Assembly: GCA_032027085.1 (NCBI GenBank)
Contig: JAVSMS010000001.1
Location: forward strand, 186,001 to 250,000
DNA from: Pseudorhodoplanes sp.
GTDB lineage: Bacteria > Pseudomonadota > Alphaproteobacteria > Rhizobiales > Xanthobacteraceae
Direction: 5' to 3'
Length of the DNA stretch: 64,000 nt
Part shown: positions 61,991 to 64,000 of the stretch, piece after piece
Position numbering within the stretch: the first letter of the stretch is position 1
How the letters are laid out: each line of letters starts with the position of its first letter
The notes under the pieces: generated by a model
Database searches by the model: none
The model's input: only the letters and a program-made list of their open reading frames with translations
Told to the model about the DNA's origin: nothing
Made by a program: the position numbers and the translations under genes

Positions 61991-63129
61991 CAAGAATGAA
62001 ACCCTTCCGGGTCTGGGCGATCGCCCGCAAGGAGACCATCCATATCCTTCGCGACCCGCGCAGCCTCGGCATGGCAATCGCCATCCCAATGCTGCTCTTG
62101 CTGTTGTTCGGCTACGCGCTGTCGCTCGACGTGGACAACGTACCGACTGTCGTCTGGGATCAGAGCGCCTCGCACGAGAGTCGCGAGTTCGTAAGTCATT
62201 TCGACGGCTCGCGGTATTTTTCAGTCACCGGCCACGTCCATAGCTACCGGGAGGTCGAGCGGGAGATCGATTCCGGCCGGGCGCTGGTCGCGCTCGTCAT
62301 TCCGACCGACTTCGCCGGCCGCATCGAGGCCGGGAGACCGGCACCCGTCCAGGCCATCGTCGATGGCAGCGATCCCAACACCGCAACAATTGCCATGGGC
62401 TATCTCGATGTGGTCGCCTTCAGCTATTCCCAGGACGTGGCGCTGCGCGCAATCCGTCGTACCACCGGTCAGACTGTTCACCCGCCCGTCGATCTGCGCG
62501 CCCGGGCCTGGTTCAATGCCGACCTCGAATCGAAGAACTACATAATTCCCGGCCTCATCGCCGTGATCATGATGGTGATCGCAGCCCTCCTCACCTCGCT
62601 CACGATAGCTCGCGAATGGGAGCAGGGCACGATGGAGCAGCTCATCGCAACGCCGGTGAGAGGCAACGAGCTGATCCTTGGCAAGCTGCTGCCCTACTTC
62701 ACCATCGGCATGCTCGACGTCGCACTCGCCGTCCTGATGGGCGAGTTCCTGTTCAATGTGCCGTTACGTGGAAGCGTCGCGCTTCTCTTCGCCATGGCGG
62801 CGGTTTTCCTTGCCGGCGCCCTCTCGCTCGGCATGGTAATCAGCATCCTTACCCGCGGCCAGCTCCTCGCCAGCCAACTCGCGATGGTACTGACCTTCCT
62901 GCCCTCGTTCCTGCTCTCCGGTTTCATGTACGCGATCGCCAACATGCCGGTGCCGATTCAGGTGATCACTCATCTGGTCCCAGCCTCGTATTTCGTCACC
63001 ATGCTCAAGGGCATCTACCTCAAGGGTGTCGGCCTCCAGATCCTTGCGACAGAAGCAGGCCTCCTCACCCTCTTCGGAGTGGCCCTCGTGGTGCTCGCCA
63101 ACCGCAAGTTCCGAAAAAAGCTGGTGTAG
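61987..63129 (+). CDS. ABC-2 permease 1 (YbhS-like)
   Basis: A 380-residue permease: first helix AIAIPMLLLLLFGYALSLDV, periplasmic domain, then a five-helix bundle with LTIAREWEQGTMEQLIATPVRGNELILGKLLPYF (ABC-2 coupling element). ATG at 61987 overlaps the beta-CASP stop. One half of the transmembrane unit. Confidence 0.94.
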   Translation: MTRMKPFRVWAIARKETIHILRDPRSLGMAIAIPMLLLLLFGYALSLDVDNVPTVVWDQSASHESREFVSHFDGSRYFSVTGHVHSYREVEREIDSGRALVALVIPTDFAGRIEAGRPAPVQAIVDGSDPNTATIAMGYLDVVAFSYSQDVALRAIRRTTGQTVHPPVDLRARAWFNADLESKNYIIPGLIAVIMMVIAALLTSLTIAREWEQGTMEQLIATPVRGNELILGKLLPYFTIGMLDVALAVLMGEFLFNVPLRGSVALLFAMAAVFLAGALSLGMVISILTRGQLLASQLAMVLTFLPSFLLSGFMYAIANMPVPIQVITHLVPASYFVTMLKGIYLKGVGLQILATEAGLLTLFGVALVVLANRKFRKKLV

Positions 63130-63131
63130 CG

Positions 63132-64000
63132 ATGTTCGAGCGCATCAAACACATGCTGATCAAGGAGTTCATTCAGGTCTTTCGCGACCCGAAGATGCGC
63201 GGAATCATCTTCGTGATGCCGGTCTTGCAGGTTCTCATCTTTGGCTACGCCGTGACATTGGACGTCAATAACATCGCCACAGCCGTCTACGACCTCGACA
63301 ACAGCGTGGCGAGCCGCGAGCTAGTCGCGCGATTCGAAAAATCGGGTTATTTCGACATCGTCGAGCATGTCGACAATATTGAGCGTGTTCGCGGCTTGCT
63401 TGACCGTGGCCAAGCGAGCGCCGTGCTCCAGATTAACCGGGGTTTCGCCGATGCGCTCCGCGCCGGGCGTACGGCCGAGTTGCAGCTGATTGTGGACGGT
63501 ACCGACTCAAATACCGCCGGCGTTGTCCTCGACTACAGCGCCAAGATCACAAAGGCCCTGTCCGAGAAGGTGCTGATCACCCGATTCACGCGCGTGAAGG
63601 GCTCGTTCGAAAAGCCGGGTCGCGTGGAGCTAGAGACGCGCGCCTGGTTCAATGACAATCTGGAGAGTCGCAATTTCTATGTTCCGGGCGTCATCGCAAT
63701 CGTCGTCATGCTGATCACCCTCATGCTGACCAGCATGGCAGTCGTACGTGAGAAGGAGATCGGCACCATCGAGCAGATGATGGTGACGCCGATCACCCCC
63801 GCGGAGTTTATCCTGGGTAAGACCCTGCCCTTCGCGCTTATCGGTTTCGTCGACGTTGTCCTGGTAACCGTGGTTGGCGTGTTCTGGTTCGGGGTGCCGA
63901 TCTACGGAAGCCTGCTGCTGCTGTTTTTCGCCACGGCACTTTATCTGATGACCACTCTCGGCATCGGGCTCCTCATTTCGACGGTGAGTCAAACGCAACA
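63132..64000 (+). CDS. ABC-2 permease 2 (YbhR-like), 3' end outside the window
   Basis: At least 289 residues visible, running off the end. IIFVMPVLQVLIFGYAVTLDVNN, a periplasmic domain, then MAVVREKEIGTIEQMMVTPITPAEFILGKTLPFALIGFVDVVLVTVVGVFWFG. Pairs with permease 1 as the membrane heterodimer. Start ATG 63132, 2 nt after the previous stop. Confidence 0.93.
   Translation, partial: MFERIKHMLIKEFIQVFRDPKMRGIIFVMPVLQVLIFGYAVTLDVNNIATAVYDLDNSVASRELVARFEKSGYFDIVEHVDNIERVRGLLDRGQASAVLQINRGFADALRAGRTAELQLIVDGTDSNTAGVVLDYSAKITKALSEKVLITRFTRVKGSFEKPGRVELETRAWFNDNLESRNFYVPGVIAIVVMLITLMLTSMAVVREKEIGTIEQMMVTPITPAEFILGKTLPFALIGFVDVVLVTVVGVFWFGVPIYGSLLLLFFATALYLMTTLGIGLLISTVSQTQ

Noticed and set aside
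41645-64000. CRISPR array or prophage structural genes
   Set aside because: No regularly spaced repeats and no capsid, tail or terminase-like proteins were seen; recombinases point to an integrative element without phage structure.

Overview
The window reads as a high-GC alphaproteobacterial chromosome, most likely Hyphomicrobiales (Bradyrhizobium/Xanthobacteraceae-like). The support is a split three-gene proton-translocating transhydrogenase next to an aa3-type oxidase subunit IV, GapR, DUF1036, DUF1244, DUF3606 and MOFRL-type glycerate kinase genes, and REP-like palindromes of the kind common in Bradyrhizobium relatives. No database search was possible; family names come from motifs and recognised sequence patterns.

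1-41.4 kb is mostly ordinary core chromosome. It holds the tail of rpsU, a TPR lipoprotein, an alpha/beta hydrolase, an MgtC-like protein, an MFS transporter and a GNAT protein. Then come the coxIV-pntA1-pntA2-pntB operon, a UbiB-like kinase, a SIMPL protein, a decayed Doc-type toxin-antitoxin pair, an M3 oligopeptidase and an NtrC-type regulator. An L,D-transpeptidase and a DUF882 protein follow. A divergent locus (SDR and bicupin on one side, XRE-cupin regulator and beta-hydroxyacid dehydrogenase on the other) shares a palindromic control region. Further on are GapR and a short paralog, a lytic transglycosylase, a Bug-type binding protein with a frameshifted hydratase, a molybdenum hydroxylase pair, glycerate kinase, pyruvate kinase, rpmJ, a three-gene RbbA-type ABC exporter and a zinc alcohol dehydrogenase.

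At 41.58 kb the character changes. A 3' fragment of tRNA-Val(GAC), cut at the anticodon loop, is followed by small accessory genes and two overlapping tyrosine-recombinase-like genes. This looks like one end of an integrative element. No matching intact tRNA was seen to the right, so the element may run past the window.

46-54.9 kb is scrap-rich: an IS3-family remnant, two related IS copies with recognisable terminal repeats, and fragments of yggS, pdxY, an aldehyde dehydrogenase and a PhaC-like hydrolase. Within the debris sit intact glyA, a MocR-family regulator and a BenE-like transporter. Together with the clipped yggS and pdxY they look like a PLP-related cluster whose two ends were cut.

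55-64 kb carries a long co-directional operon: two TetR regulators, a membrane-fusion protein, two ABC ATPases, a LOG-family phosphoribohydrolase, a small membrane protein, a beta-CASP metallo-hydrolase and two ABC-2 permeases, the last running off the window. The two soluble enzymes inside an exporter operon are the most unusual arrangement here.
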